From NCBI RefSeq assembly GCF_002744735.1, contig NZ_KZ319339.1:372001-436000 (forward strand): DNA of 64,000 bases, read 5' to 3'. The DNA is from Marinobacter guineae. Its GTDB lineage: Bacteria > Pseudomonadota > Gammaproteobacteria > Pseudomonadales > Oleiphilaceae. The position numbers and the translations under genes are program-made. Positions 11,518-20,587 of this stretch are shown here, one piece after another (position 1 is the stretch's first letter; each line of letters starts with the position of its first letter). The notes below the pieces were generated by a model that had not been told where the DNA came from, made no database searches, and saw only the letters and a list, made by a program, of their open reading frames with translations.

Positions 11518-12489
11518 TCAACAGTCTGCTAATGGTTTGTCAGCCCCTTTTGCGGCTACAATGGTACGCAAATAGCCGACTAGCGGGCGGACGTTGCCAG
11601 GATTCAGCTTATAAGACTCCAAATAGGCCGCTTTGGCCTTATGCCTGTAATTTTTGGTCCGATAATTCCATGCTAATCCGCACAAGCGCCGGGAAAGATT
11701 TCTTTTGACAAATTTCCGGAAGACAGGGTCGTCGGCCTTGCTCGCAATTAGCTCCCTGAGCACTTCCACATCAGCTTCGTGACACGCCAGATGATTCACT
11801 GAGAGATTGTCGTCACCGCGCCCGACCCGGGTCATCGGACGGTCAATATAGATACCGCTGGCCGCCTGAGCCAGGCTAAGGAAGAAATGAAAATCCTCGG
11901 AGATCGAGCGGTGCTCAGGCCATTGGAGGACGTGCTGCGCGAGCTCCTTGCGTAGCACCAACGTGCAGGGCGACATGAAGTAGCCCTCGACAAGAAGGTT
12001 CAGCACCTGTTGTTGCGGCAACAGATAGGCGCTTTCTCCAAGTTGCATATTCTCAGAACAGTACTTATAAATTCTTTTGAAAAAAAAGGAGTTAGTGTTC
12101 TTAAAAAGACGATCCGGCGTGCCTATATTAAAGCGTGAGAAGTCGGTAAAGACAAATCCAGCATCTGGCTGCCGCTCCAATAGCTGAATCGATGTCGAAA
12201 GCTTGCTCGGCTCATAGAGGTCATCGCTGTCGAGAAACGCGACATAGCGCCCCGAAGCCCGGGCCATGCCATAATTTCGGGCACTGGAGACACCTCCGTT
12301 CTTCTTTTGCAGGTAGGTGATTTGGGGGTACTGGGAGGGCACGGTCTGGGCTGCGTTATCAGTGGATCCATCATCCACTACGACGATCTCGACCTCACCA
12401 TCGAAGTCCTGCGAGAGGATGCTGTCGATTGTGCCGGTTACGACATCGGCACGGTTGTAAAGTGGAACAATGACTGAAACGTCTGCCAT
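11518..12489 (-). CDS. Family 2 glycosyltransferase
   Basis: The 323-residue soluble GT-A enzyme starts MADVSVIVPLYNRADVV, with the nucleotide-sugar motif IVVVDDGSTDNAAQ, the GGVSSARNYGMARASG block and the metal-binding FLDSDDLYEPSKL (DSD, the DxD equivalent). It is closely similar in layout to the product of 19554-20504, including the C-terminal segment about 'YRxKxxYRxKAKAAYLESYKLNP', so the two are likely paralogues. It probably adds one sugar of the EPS repeat unit on the cytoplasmic face. It lies, with the sulfotransferase gene, between two IS5-type remnants, and 312 bases upstream (12490-12801) contain no recognisable gene. Confidence 0.85.
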   Translation of the reverse strand: MADVSVIVPLYNRADVVTGTIDSILSQDFDGEVEIVVVDDGSTDNAAQTVPSQYPQITYLQKKNGGVSSARNYGMARASGRYVAFLDSDDLYEPSKLSTSIQLLERQPDAGFVFTDFSRFNIGTPDRLFKNTNSFFFKRIYKYCSENMQLGESAYLLPQQQVLNLLVEGYFMSPCTLVLRKELAQHVLQWPEHRSISEDFHFFLSLAQAASGIYIDRPMTRVGRGDDNLSVNHLACHEADVEVLRELIASKADDPVFRKFVKRNLSRRLCGLAWNYRTKNYRHKAKAAYLESYKLNPGNVRPLVGYLRTIVAAKGADKPLADC

Positions 12490-12801
12490 AGAGGTTTATC
12501 CTCATTACGGCGAAAGCGCCAAATTAACAAGGGCGCAAACGGATTCCAATTACAATGGGGTTGCTACACCTGACTACAGGCTGACATGTAATATTGTAGC
12601 AGTACTGGTTAGAGTGCAAGCCATTGCGGCTTCCTTCTGGCAAAAGCTGGGGCCTGCCGCTTGAATCGGCTGCTCCTAAGCTTAGATGGAAACTCACTCG
12701 GGAAGTGATTCGAAATATTGCTGGGAGGCCTTGTCTGAAGAGGTTTTTTTGTTTTGAATGTTCCGCCTTTCTGCTCTATGAAATGATTTAAGGATACTTT
12801 T
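12490..12801. other. Intergenic stretch without a recognisable gene
   Basis: This stretch separates the sulfotransferase stop from the glycosyltransferase start (both minus strand). I see no conserved protein, no clear hairpin terminator and no recognisable transposase fragment. It may hold the promoter for the glycosyltransferase gene, but no convincing -35/-10 pair could be picked out by eye. Confidence 0.4.
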
Positions 12802-13569
12802 CTAAACGTCATCCACTAGCCCACCCCTTTCCACTCGTTTTCGTTTCAGACCATCAAACTGATAGCCAAATAACGCAATATCTTTGCCGTAAAGCGAAGC
12901 TACGCGCTCAATAGCATCGCCTGAATACACTGACCGATAATCATTCCTAGGTGAAGCATTTGTATGCTTCAAGGATGCTGTCGGGTTCACGCGGCTGGCG
13001 ATTAAACTGAAGTCTTCACCAATAGTTTCAAAGTAACCAAGATAATCCACGAGTAGCCGATCCTTTGCATCAAGCACAAACCAATTCTGTGGCCAGAGGT
13101 GAATGTGGCTATAGAGGCGCTCAGGGGTCAACCAATCGAGCACAAACTCATCAAATGTAGCTACATCTGCCAGGTTTTTTTCAGCCCAACGACGATCGTA
13201 TTCATCCCAGCCTCCATTATTCAAATAGGAATAGGCTGAGTACAGCCGATCCCAGGGATTGCGCACGAACGTAAACTTGAAATATCGGTTAAAAGCTTTA
13301 TGTCCAAAAATGACCCGGTATTGCCAAGCGGTATAGTGGTATGGCAAAGCGCCAAATAGACTCAGCGCAATAGAGGTGCCTGCTGCTTTTGTAATATGAA
13401 CGAATATAGCCTCTCGCTCGGCACACCCTTTGAGCGAAAAATCAGCCTTCGGATGGCGATAAACGCGCTCTCTCAAGTGTTGGAATTCTTTTGCATGGCG
13501 GAGCTTATAAATCCAATAACGGCTCTCCGCTGAAAGGGCTCGATTGTAAACTGTGCGCAATACTGACAT
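12802..13569 (-). CDS. Sulfotransferase, family 2 (carbohydrate type)
   Basis: The PAPS-binding 5'-phosphosulfate loop is FVHITKAAGTSIALSLFG, and the 3'-phosphate-binding block is FKFTFVRNPWDRLYSAYSYL. Both are typical of the family that sulfates sugar chains (HNK-1/chondroitin type). An open frame begins at 13599, but ATG 13569 (MSVLRTVYNRA) follows a GGGAAGAG Shine-Dalgarno, giving 255 residues. The protein would transfer sulfate from PAPS to a glycosyl acceptor, most likely an EPS intermediate. It is one of three sulfotransferases in the window (with 24998-25825 and 25827-26678), of which it is the most divergent. It lies between IS5 remnants. Confidence 0.8.
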   Translation of the reverse strand: MSVLRTVYNRALSAESRYWIYKLRHAKEFQHLRERVYRHPKADFSLKGCAEREAIFVHITKAAGTSIALSLFGALPYHYTAWQYRVIFGHKAFNRYFKFTFVRNPWDRLYSAYSYLNNGGWDEYDRRWAEKNLADVATFDEFVLDWLTPERLYSHIHLWPQNWFVLDAKDRLLVDYLGYFETIGEDFSLIASRVNPTASLKHTNASPRNDYRSVYSGDAIERVASLYGKDIALFGYQFDGLKRKRVERGGLVDDV

Positions 13570-13699
13570 ATAACTCTTCCCTATCCCATCAGTCGGCATT
13601 ATACCGGAAGCACACCATCAAGACACAAACATGCAAGGTAACGGAGGCGTATGGGTGTCTGCCCCTTCGATTCTGGCATGAGGAATTATCCTCATTTAA

Positions 13700-13788
13700 G
13701 GAAGGTCCATCCGTTCCAGAAAGTTCACGCCGCGTGTCTTGCGCCTCTTGGTCTGGTACTCGGCTTCGGAGAAGGTGGCCTGCTCCAT
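13700..13788 (-). pseudogene. IS5-family transposase N-terminal fragment
   Basis: From ATG at 13788 the minus strand reads MEQATFSEAEYQTKRRKTR, then FLERMD. This is the same N-terminus as the IS5 remnant at 10886-11307, but a distinct copy (EQATFSEAEYQTKRR against DQITFSEAECQNKKR). The rest of the element is gone. It ends 9 bases from the stop codon of the TupA-like gene, so that gene's 3' end may have been set by the insertion. Bases 13600-13699 show nothing else. Confidence 0.75.
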
Positions 13789-13797
13789 GGTGGCAAC

Positions 13798-14718
13798 TTA
13801 TACGAAGCCCATCCGATCGAGCAGACTGATGGCGCCGATTTTTAGGCGGGATTTAAGAGGTATCTTCAGGTCAGAGACGTTTAGTTTCTCTCCAAACAAG
13901 TAGTCAAATTGTTCTGGCTGAAAAGATGAAAAGCCACCGCCGGGATAGAAGGTAACTTCACAGAAATAAAAAGCGTCGGGCGTGGCAAGAAAGTCGACAC
14001 GGCAAAAATTGAACTCCGAGGATATAGTTTTTGCGGCGTTTACCATCTCTTGAAAATAAGTGGGGGGGCTCATTGGCGTGGCACTCTGCTTCTTGTTGCC
14101 TTTGCGACACTCAAGACGATTCCAATTCATATCGTATATGTCGAGTGTATGGGCACCAAATCGATCGCAATCGACTTGAATATAATGCGGCAATCCTTCA
14201 AAGCAGAAAAACTTGAAATCCTTCAGATCCTTGCCAAGATGCCGTTCAATAATTATTTTAGGCTTTATATCTTTATAGCACCATTCACGAAGTATATAAT
14301 AGTGGTTAATCGCCAACCAATCATTCAGCCTGGCAATGACTTCTTCTTCTATTAGCTCAGATTTATCTGAGCAAATAATATTGGTAGCCCATGAGTGATT
14401 GCATTTGATGACGAAAGCCTGAGGGAGTGAAGAAAAATCTATATCCTCTGCCCGATCATAAACACCAATCAATACATTAAGTATATTAGCTAACCCCAAG
14501 TTTTTGATATGTTGTCTTGCAAGGTACTTGTCAGACAAAAAAGTCATGCGGGGATTTCTGTTATACAGTTTTTGTAACTGTAATTTTTCATTGAACGTTT
14601 CAGGATTAAAGAAATTCATTCTCCTGCCGAAAGTATTGCGGAAATTTTTGGCAATAATAAATTCATCGTTCAACGATTTTCTGGCAAAACTTTTTAGATC
14701 GCTTAAGAAAAAATCCAT
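13798..14718 (-). CDS. TupA-like ATP-grasp protein
   Basis: The 306-residue protein resembles TupA-like ATP-grasp enzymes found in teichuronopeptide and capsule clusters. Motifs seen: FNEKLQLQKLYNR near residue 40, SDKYLARQHI, FVIKCNHSW (nucleotide-binding Lys), PKIIIERHLG, DFKFFCFEGLPHYIQVD, and FCEVTFYPGGGF near 265 in the metal/ATP-site position. Such proteins are thought to form amide links or act as glycosyl-type ligases on surface polymers; the exact reaction is unknown. The gene is AT-rich against the prp genes. The reading frame stops directly beside an IS5 N-terminal fragment, so a few C-terminal residues may be lost or replaced. It is 82 bases downstream of the aminotransferase gene on the same strand. 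Confidence 0.75.
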   Translation of the reverse strand: MDFFLSDLKSFARKSLNDEFIIAKNFRNTFGRRMNFFNPETFNEKLQLQKLYNRNPRMTFLSDKYLARQHIKNLGLANILNVLIGVYDRAEDIDFSSLPQAFVIKCNHSWATNIICSDKSELIEEEVIARLNDWLAINHYYILREWCYKDIKPKIIIERHLGKDLKDFKFFCFEGLPHYIQVDCDRFGAHTLDIYDMNWNRLECRKGNKKQSATPMSPPTYFQEMVNAAKTISSEFNFCRVDFLATPDAFYFCEVTFYPGGGFSSFQPEQFDYLFGEKLNVSDLKIPLKSRLKIGAISLLDRMGFV

Positions 14719-14800
14719 TTCAATGCAGCTCCAGAATCCCTCGTGGAACCTAAAACCTACCTGAATCTGCTATTTTTATCCAGAGAGATTGCCAGCCAAC

Positions 14801-15973
14801 TTACTCGTTGGACGCGACATCAAGAAGAACACGTTCAATGCAATCCAGATCTGAAAAAAGCACGTCCTCATGGCAAGGTAATGTTAGTAGACGATCAGCA
14901 AAAGCGTCAGCAGACTGGAACTCAGATGAAGCATTTGCCAGATGTTCCGAAGCGCCGGCCAGCCTGGAAAGAGGCACGTTATACAGCGAGTTGGCTCCAA
15001 TACCGATTGCATTCAATGCCTTAATGGTGTCTTCACGCTTACCGAAGGACGGCGCCAGGAGAGAATAGCGAAGTAACTTTTCCACTCCGGCATCCTGGCC
15101 TGGAGCCCGTTTGCAGTTCTCGGGGAGCAGCGTCCACCCCCTCTTGGTCAGTGGCTCTAAACGTTCGCGGTAGCCAGCCTCAAGAGGCTGGCGTTCATAC
15201 ATATTTTTCGCACCAGTAGAAAGAAGGCCCTCATTCAGCTCAATCCGTGTTATACCTTCCAACATCTCGAACGTGGTCTGTCCCAGACCAAGAAACGGGA
15301 TCTTTTCAAGAACACCGTAGATCCTTCTGTTCATCAAAGTATTGAACACTGCACGTTTTAAGAACCAGACGATCCCTGGTCTTTGGTCTTTATAGGGAAA
15401 GCCGTTAATTATAGAATTGCTAGCCTGATAATGGTCTTGCCGAACCAGTAGAGCGCCGCCGCCCATTAGATTAATGGGCTTACCCCTGCCAAAACTTAAA
15501 ACCGCAAAATCAGCAATGCCTGCGCGAGCCGAGGTTGGTGGAAATTGCTGGGCTGAATCCTCAATCAGTACCAGGCCAAACTCGGATGCCAGCTTCCCAA
15601 GCTCATCCAGGCGCTCGGAAATACCAAGAAAATTTACAGCAATAATAGCAACCGTGTTCTCCGAAACGGACGCCCGAAGACATTCTAAATCCATCCACGG
15701 TGTACCGGCCTCCAAATCAACAAGCCGGGGGGTTAAATCCTGAGAAATAATGGCTGATACCAGGTCCGGGCAGCCATAAGCTGGCAACAGAACTTCTGGA
15801 GATTGAACACTCGGGCGTAAGGCTAGTGAACATTTGACAGCCACGGCGAGGGCCGAGGTTCCGCTGTCAAAATATTCTATTTCATAAGGTCCCCACTCAA
15901 GACCACCCCGGTGATCAGTGCCACTGGGCCTGGGTATTCGGCTACCAACCGGTCTAAGTTTTGATAAGCTCAT
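14801..15973 (-). CDS. DegT/DnrJ/EryC1/StrS-type PLP aminotransferase
   Basis: The 390-residue protein has the sugar-aminotransferase fold. Motifs: FDSGTSALAVAV (phosphate-binding Ser/Thr), LLPAYGCPDLVSAI, VEDSAQQ-like LIEDSAQQFPP (Asp that contacts the pyridine nitrogen), and FGRGKPINLMGGGALL with the Schiff-base Lys. In EPS clusters such enzymes transfer an amino group to a keto-sugar nucleotide to make an amino sugar. The C-terminal half departs from the canonical family, with sequence around MNRRIYGVLEKIPFLGLGQT, so the substrate may be atypical. It starts 38 bases after the stop of the upstream minus-strand glycosyltransferase gene (16011-17144) and is probably transcribed with it. Confidence 0.75.
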   Translation of the reverse strand: MSLSKLRPVGSRIPRPSGTDHRGGLEWGPYEIEYFDSGTSALAVAVKCSLALRPSVQSPEVLLPAYGCPDLVSAIISQDLTPRLVDLEAGTPWMDLECLRASVSENTVAIIAVNFLGISERLDELGKLASEFGLVLIEDSAQQFPPTSARAGIADFAVLSFGRGKPINLMGGGALLVRQDHYQASNSIINGFPYKDQRPGIVWFLKRAVFNTLMNRRIYGVLEKIPFLGLGQTTFEMLEGITRIELNEGLLSTGAKNMYERQPLEAGYRERLEPLTKRGWTLLPENCKRAPGQDAGVEKLLRYSLLAPSFGKREDTIKALNAIGIGANSLYNVPLSRLAGASEHLANASSEFQSADAFADRLLTLPCHEDVLFSDLDCIERVLLDVASNE

Positions 15974-16010
15974 TCGTTGCCCAGATACGAGTTTCAGTGA
16001 TGGAGCGCGC

Positions 16011-17144
16011 CTAACGCTGAGACGGCGCCCAGACTGTCATGCGCTTACCTCTTACAAACTCTATAAACGCATTGGCAATCGCAATGTTTACCTGCAAAAA
16101 AAAGTAGGGGATCTTCACATAGGGTTTTGCTCTCAGAGGCTCACTCAAGTGACCTGCCACAACGAGCCCATAGAACAGAAACTGCCCTATTGTTGCAAGC
16201 CAGTAGAACCCACCTTTGTGATAGAGCAGCAGGCTGGCAATAAACAGTGCCAGCAAACACCATGGCACCGCCCACCGCATAACCTTGTGGCTTAGAACCT
16301 GTATTGAAAACCATCCGAACTTGAGTGGGTTCAAAACTTCAGCATGGCGCTGCAGAGCTGTCATGCCCCGGATAACGGTTCTTACCTTTCTGTTGTACTC
16401 CCGCTGGGGATCCGCGACATCTTTGTAGTAACCCAATACATCAGGCGCCGTAACCGCAACCAAACCCGCCCGGGCACAATTCAGAGCCGTATTAAAATCG
16501 CTAGGGGATTCAATATCCCAGTCTTTGCAGATACTTTTGCGCGCCGCGAAGAAAGAGCCACTCAAACCTACGAGACCTGATCGTCGCGACTCCAATTTAC
16601 GTAACCACATCTCATACTTTACATAGGCGCCCTCACCTGCGATCCCACCGTCCCGGCTGACAAAACGGTCTTCGCTGGATACCGCTCCAACTTCAGGATC
16701 CTCAAAATAACGGGCTAACGCCCTCAGGGCATCTTCAGGAATTTCTGTTGCTACGTCTGAAAACACCAGAATATCGCCGGATGCCTGCTGGATCGCTTGC
16801 CATTGCGCATTTTCCTTGCCCTTCCGCTCTTCCGCGCGGGCGAGGACTACATTGGCGTCGCTGTATGAACGGACGATTTCGTCGGTACCATCGGTGGATG
16901 CATCTGAAGCTACAATAATTTCTAAATCCGGGTAATCCAAAAGGAGGCAATTTTGCAACTTCGGCTTAATTCGTGCCTCCTCGTTGTGTGCCGTTACAAT
17001 AAGAGAAATACGGGGAAAACTCTTACCGGGTTCCTTAGCACCAGACATCCTGCGAGCCGGAATGCATTGCAGCAGAAGCGGGTAAAGAAAATAGCTGAAA
17101 ACGGCGCCTAACAAACTCAGCCAAAATATCCATTCCGCCATCAT
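16011..17144 (-). CDS. Membrane-associated family 2 glycosyltransferase
   Basis: The 377-residue protein has an N-terminal membrane helix (about 5-25). Next is a GT2 catalytic domain with ISLIVTAHNEEARI, LEIIVASDASTDGTDEI, ILVFSDVATEIPEDAL (acidic metal site) and GLSGSFFAARKS. Three C-terminal helices span about 280-355. It parallels the product of 3888-4994 motif for motif (both have a YFLYPLLL-like start and a Y.....W.PS ending), so the latter may be a transferred homologue. It probably acts on lipid-linked sugars at the inner membrane. ATG 17144 and the next codon ATG 17141 are both plausible starts. Confidence 0.82.
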   Translation of the reverse strand: MMAEWIFWLSLLGAVFSYFLYPLLLQCIPARRMSGAKEPGKSFPRISLIVTAHNEEARIKPKLQNCLLLDYPDLEIIVASDASTDGTDEIVRSYSDANVVLARAEERKGKENAQWQAIQQASGDILVFSDVATEIPEDALRALARYFEDPEVGAVSSEDRFVSRDGGIAGEGAYVKYEMWLRKLESRRSGLVGLSGSFFAARKSICKDWDIESPSDFNTALNCARAGLVAVTAPDVLGYYKDVADPQREYNRKVRTVIRGMTALQRHAEVLNPLKFGWFSIQVLSHKVMRWAVPWCLLALFIASLLLYHKGGFYWLATIGQFLFYGLVVAGHLSEPLRAKPYVKIPYFFLQVNIAIANAFIEFVRGKRMTVWAPSQR

Positions 17145-17222
17145 TGATCTGTCCTTTAACGCGACTCGAAGAATTTATGGTACCTGAAAACCTGACGAAT
17201 AAAATCGCACCTTTACCAGTTA

Positions 17223-18383
17223 ATGAAGCAAAGGCGGAGACATCCCCTCACCTTGCGAGCTGCCTATAAGGATGACTTGCACAAACGGCTGTGCGACTAT
17301 ATCACGGATACGAATTTTTCCAGGAATGGACAATCCACGGACATGCCGATGCTTAAAAAAGCAGTAAAGTTTTGGCTGGATGCCTTCTTTGCTCTGCGGG
17401 CTTTAATTGCGCTCCGGCGCCTCAGGCAACCCAGCCTGGTGATATTAACCTACCACCGGGTTTTGGCGGAAGACGACTCCCATCGGCTCTGCGAGCAGCC
17501 GGGCATGATTGTCTCTCCCGGGCACCTTCGGAATCACATCGCAATTATGGAGTCTCTCGGAGCTGTTCCCATGTTCCTTGATGACTGGCTGGAGCAACAG
17601 AAACAATCTCCGGAAAATCTCCCCAGACTGGCCTTTGCCGTCACTTTTGATGATGGCTGGAGAGATAACTTCACTCAGGGCCTCCCGGTGCTGCGGGAAA
17701 AGAATACACCAGCAACCATCTTCCTTGTCTCAGATTTTCTGGACACCAAGCATGTGTTCTGGCCGGAGCAAATTCTCCACTTGTTAACGACAGTCCCGCC
17801 TGCCACAGTGAAACGGTGTCTTCCAGGCACGCTCGATTGGCTCCGGGATTACGCCAGGGATTTCAGGCTAGGCGAGCGCAAACTGTCAATTGAAGATGCG
17901 GACAAAGTCATTAATCGCCTGAAAACCCTTGATGATTTTGAAATATACGAGCATCTGAAAAAAACCTTCAACCAGTGCCCCGAGCTCCAGCCCCGAGCTG
18001 AAACAGCTTATATCCTGCAGGCCGCGGATATCGATGCGCTGGTGGACAGTGGCCTGATCCGCTTCGGCGCCCACACCAGGAATCACGCCCGCTTGAACAG
18101 GCTTCAGAGTATTGAGCAACTGAAAGACGAGGTGGTCAACTGCAAACAATTGCTTGAGGAAAGGCTCAAAAACCCAATTGGGCTTTTCTGCTATCCAAAC
18201 GGCGACATTACACCGGATGGTGAAAGGCTGGTAGAAGCTCATTATACAGCGGCTTGCACGACAGAGACCGGTTTGAACCGAGCGAGCACCTCCCCCTTCA
18301 AACTCCGCCGTCTGAACTTGCACGATGGCAATGCACGGCACACCCTTGGATTGCTGGCAACACTTGGCAAAGGGAAGCTATAA
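17223..18383 (+). CDS. Polysaccharide deacetylase (carbohydrate esterase 4 type)
   Basis: The NodB-homology domain is visible: LVILTYHRVL near residue 77, FAVTFDDGWRDNF (motif 1, catalytic and metal Asp) near 140, TPATIFLVSDFL, then FGAHTRNHARLNRL (motif 2, the H-x3-H metal pair) near 280 and LFCYPNGD. It would remove N- or O-acetyl groups from a glycan. The frame from 17223 gives 386 residues, but the first 40 lack conservation and a start at 17343 (MPMLKKAVKF) or 17349 is equally possible. There is no signal peptide in either case. It is one base from the next glycosyltransferase gene, so it leads a plus-strand operon of four genes (17223-21769). It is distinct from the XrtA-type deacetylase at 40898-41764. 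Confidence 0.8.
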   Translation: MKQRRRHPLTLRAAYKDDLHKRLCDYITDTNFSRNGQSTDMPMLKKAVKFWLDAFFALRALIALRRLRQPSLVILTYHRVLAEDDSHRLCEQPGMIVSPGHLRNHIAIMESLGAVPMFLDDWLEQQKQSPENLPRLAFAVTFDDGWRDNFTQGLPVLREKNTPATIFLVSDFLDTKHVFWPEQILHLLTTVPPATVKRCLPGTLDWLRDYARDFRLGERKLSIEDADKVINRLKTLDDFEIYEHLKKTFNQCPELQPRAETAYILQAADIDALVDSGLIRFGAHTRNHARLNRLQSIEQLKDEVVNCKQLLEERLKNPIGLFCYPNGDITPDGERLVEAHYTAACTTETGLNRASTSPFKLRRLNLHDGNARHTLGLLATLGKGKL

Positions 18384-18384
18384 A

Positions 18385-19536
18385 ATGCCACTGGAACCAA
18401 CAAGCCCCCTTCCAACCGTAACCCACATCGTATCAGGTGATGTCTGGGCTGGCGCTGAAGTTCAAGCTTTCCAGTTGTGCCAATCCCTCAAACACAGTGG
18501 CAAGGTAAGGCCGACAGCCATTGTGTTTAATGAAGGCACGCTCTATGAGCGCTTGAAAAAAGCCGGGATCGACGTGAGCCTTCTAGACGAGAGGGTGCTC
18601 TCCCCTCTCGCCATGATCAGCGGTATTCGCAACCACATCCAAACCCAAGGCACCAGTATCCTCCATACCCATGGATTCAAAGAAAATATATTAGGTGTCT
18701 CAGCCGGCGTACTTGCCGGTGTTCACTGCTCAGTACGGACAGCCCATGGCAGCCCTGAAACTCCTGCCCCATGGTATCGGCTCGATAAACGTCTTCTTAA
18801 TATCCTGGACAATCTGGCGGCCCGCTTTTTTCAGGACGCCATCATCGCTGTCTCGGGGCAACTTTCCAACACGCTCACGCAAAAGTTCGGAGACAAAGTT
18901 CACCATATACCCAATTTTATCGATGTGGACCAATTGCGTCGCGACTACCTGGACCGAAGGTCCGTTGAACACGAGAGCGCCAAGCCTCTCATAGTAGGTA
19001 TTGTCGGGCGCCTTGTTCCGGTCAAACGCGTAGATCTGTTTGTTGATACCATTGCCGAATTGATTCATAAGCATCAAATAGATGTTCATGGCATGATCAT
19101 CGGCGACGGCCCTCTCCGATCAGCCATCGAGCAGCGGGTTCAACAGAAGGGTCTTGAGTCAAACATTACCATTACCGGATTCCAGAACCCGGTCTATCCG
19201 GCATTAACAAAGCTCGACATCCTGCTAATGACCTCGGATCATGAGGGCTTGCCCATGACCCTGCTGGAAGCATTAGCACTGGAGGTGCCGGTTGTCGCTC
19301 ATAATGTCGGAGGTATACCAGAAGTTCTGAATCAGGGTTCGGCGGGAGTCCTGGTTAACGACCACTCGCCCAGAGGCTTTGCCAGCGCCGTAATGTCACT
19401 AAACTCTGAGAAAAAACGAAATTCCCTCGGAACCGCAGGGCGGCAACACGTTGAAAAGACCTTTGACTGGCGGGTTAATACTGCCAAATATCTCAATTTG
19501 TACGGTTCTTTAGTTCCTGTTTCTTCCTTTGAATAA
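18385..19536 (+). CDS. Family 4 (GT-B) glycosyltransferase
   Basis: I chose ATG 18385, which follows an AAAGGGA ribosome site and begins one base after the upstream stop codon; an earlier in-frame start would overlap the deacetylase gene by about 60 bases. The 383-residue enzyme has an N-terminal GDVWAGAEVQAFQL acceptor-side loop, LHTHGFKENIL, the GIVGRLVPVKRVDLFVDT nucleotide-domain entry, and the C-terminal EGLPMTLLEALALEVPVVAHNVGGIPEV block with the E-x7-E signature. It is a retaining glycosyltransferase acting in the cytoplasm on an EPS precursor. Donor is unknown. Confidence 0.85.
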   Translation: MPLEPTSPLPTVTHIVSGDVWAGAEVQAFQLCQSLKHSGKVRPTAIVFNEGTLYERLKKAGIDVSLLDERVLSPLAMISGIRNHIQTQGTSILHTHGFKENILGVSAGVLAGVHCSVRTAHGSPETPAPWYRLDKRLLNILDNLAARFFQDAIIAVSGQLSNTLTQKFGDKVHHIPNFIDVDQLRRDYLDRRSVEHESAKPLIVGIVGRLVPVKRVDLFVDTIAELIHKHQIDVHGMIIGDGPLRSAIEQRVQQKGLESNITITGFQNPVYPALTKLDILLMTSDHEGLPMTLLEALALEVPVVAHNVGGIPEVLNQGSAGVLVNDHSPRGFASAVMSLNSEKKRNSLGTAGRQHVEKTFDWRVNTAKYLNLYGSLVPVSSFE

Positions 19537-19553
19537 TTGTGGAGCCCCCTACC

Positions 19554-20504
19554 ATGGAATGGCCGTTAGTCTCGATCATCATTCCGACTTTCAACCGCAC
19601 CAATGTGCTTGTCCATGCCCTCAACAGTATCGACTATGAAAATTACGAAGCGATTGTAGTCGATGATGGGTCCACCCCACCTGTCAGAGACACGCTGGAT
19701 CTGTCTCAATTCCCGGCTGTAAAACTCATTACAAAACCCAACGGTGGGATTTCAAGTGCGCGCGCGAGAGCGCAGGAAGAGGCTAAAGGCGAATATATAG
19801 CCTATCTTGATTCCGATGATGAATTCGCCCCGGGTAAGCTGCAAAAACTGGTTGCGCTAATGGAAGAGCATAAAAATATTCACTTTGCATTTCACGACAT
19901 AACACGCTTCAGGCAGGATGGCGACCAGAAAATCCAATTTGAAAAGCGACATTCAGATTTTTTTCCAAATTTCAAAACCGAGTACAACCAAACCAAAAAA
20001 ATCACAGACACCGCCTGCGTAATCCCCTCGGAAACAGCATTTTACTATCTGACATCCGGCACCCCGATTTTTCCAAGCAGTGTTGTCATCAGAAAATCCA
20101 TTCTAAGTTTAGTTGAGCCATGGAACGAAAAGTTCCTTCGCTGCCAGGATATGGAATATTTCGCACGTGTTCTTTGCCACACTGATGCGTTGTACATTAA
20201 CGAGCCATTAACAGCTATGGGCATTGGCGAGGACAACAATTCTAAAGACCCCATGCGACAGTTAACATCCGATACTGAAATACTGCTTTCACTCACAGAA
20301 GCCATTAAATCGAGGGCCCATAAGAAACAATTGGCGAAAGCTATTCAAAAACGATTTCGTGAACTTGGCTGGCATCTTAAACAGAAAAACCGCTTAAAAG
20401 AGGCTGCTAATGCCTACAGGATTTCTCTCCGAGAAAAACCAAGCCTTAACGCTTTTTTAAATTTGGCATTAGTGGTTGTTCGTTCCAATATCTCCCGTTA
20501 TTGA
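19554..20504 (+). CDS. Family 2 glycosyltransferase
   Basis: ATG 19554 is preferred over GTG 19539 because a TGGAG ribosome site lies about 9 bases before it. The 316-residue GT-A enzyme shows WPLVSIIIPTFNRTNVLVHA, AIVVDDGSTPPVRD, NGGISSARARAQEEAKG and IAYLDSDDEFAPGKL. No membrane segment is evident. It is similar in length and motif order to the product of 11518-12489, including the pattern at the end about 'LKEAANAYRISLREKPS', suggesting duplication of one transferase gene. It belongs to the plus-strand operon 17223-21769. Confidence 0.83.
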   Translation: MEWPLVSIIIPTFNRTNVLVHALNSIDYENYEAIVVDDGSTPPVRDTLDLSQFPAVKLITKPNGGISSARARAQEEAKGEYIAYLDSDDEFAPGKLQKLVALMEEHKNIHFAFHDITRFRQDGDQKIQFEKRHSDFFPNFKTEYNQTKKITDTACVIPSETAFYYLTSGTPIFPSSVVIRKSILSLVEPWNEKFLRCQDMEYFARVLCHTDALYINEPLTAMGIGEDNNSKDPMRQLTSDTEILLSLTEAIKSRAHKKQLAKAIQKRFRELGWHLKQKNRLKEAANAYRISLREKPSLNAFLNLALVVVRSNISRY

Positions 20505-20587
20505 AGGGTTGAATTCAGAATTACCAACTTGTCGCGACCATTTAAGCAACCGCTAAATGGGAATACCAATCAAGAAGTCAAGAAAAT

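Noticed and set aside
12609..12812. Minus-strand 67-codon frame between the glycosyltransferase and sulfotransferase genes
   Set aside because: No domain, poor composition and no ribosome site; overlaps the end of the sulfotransferase gene.
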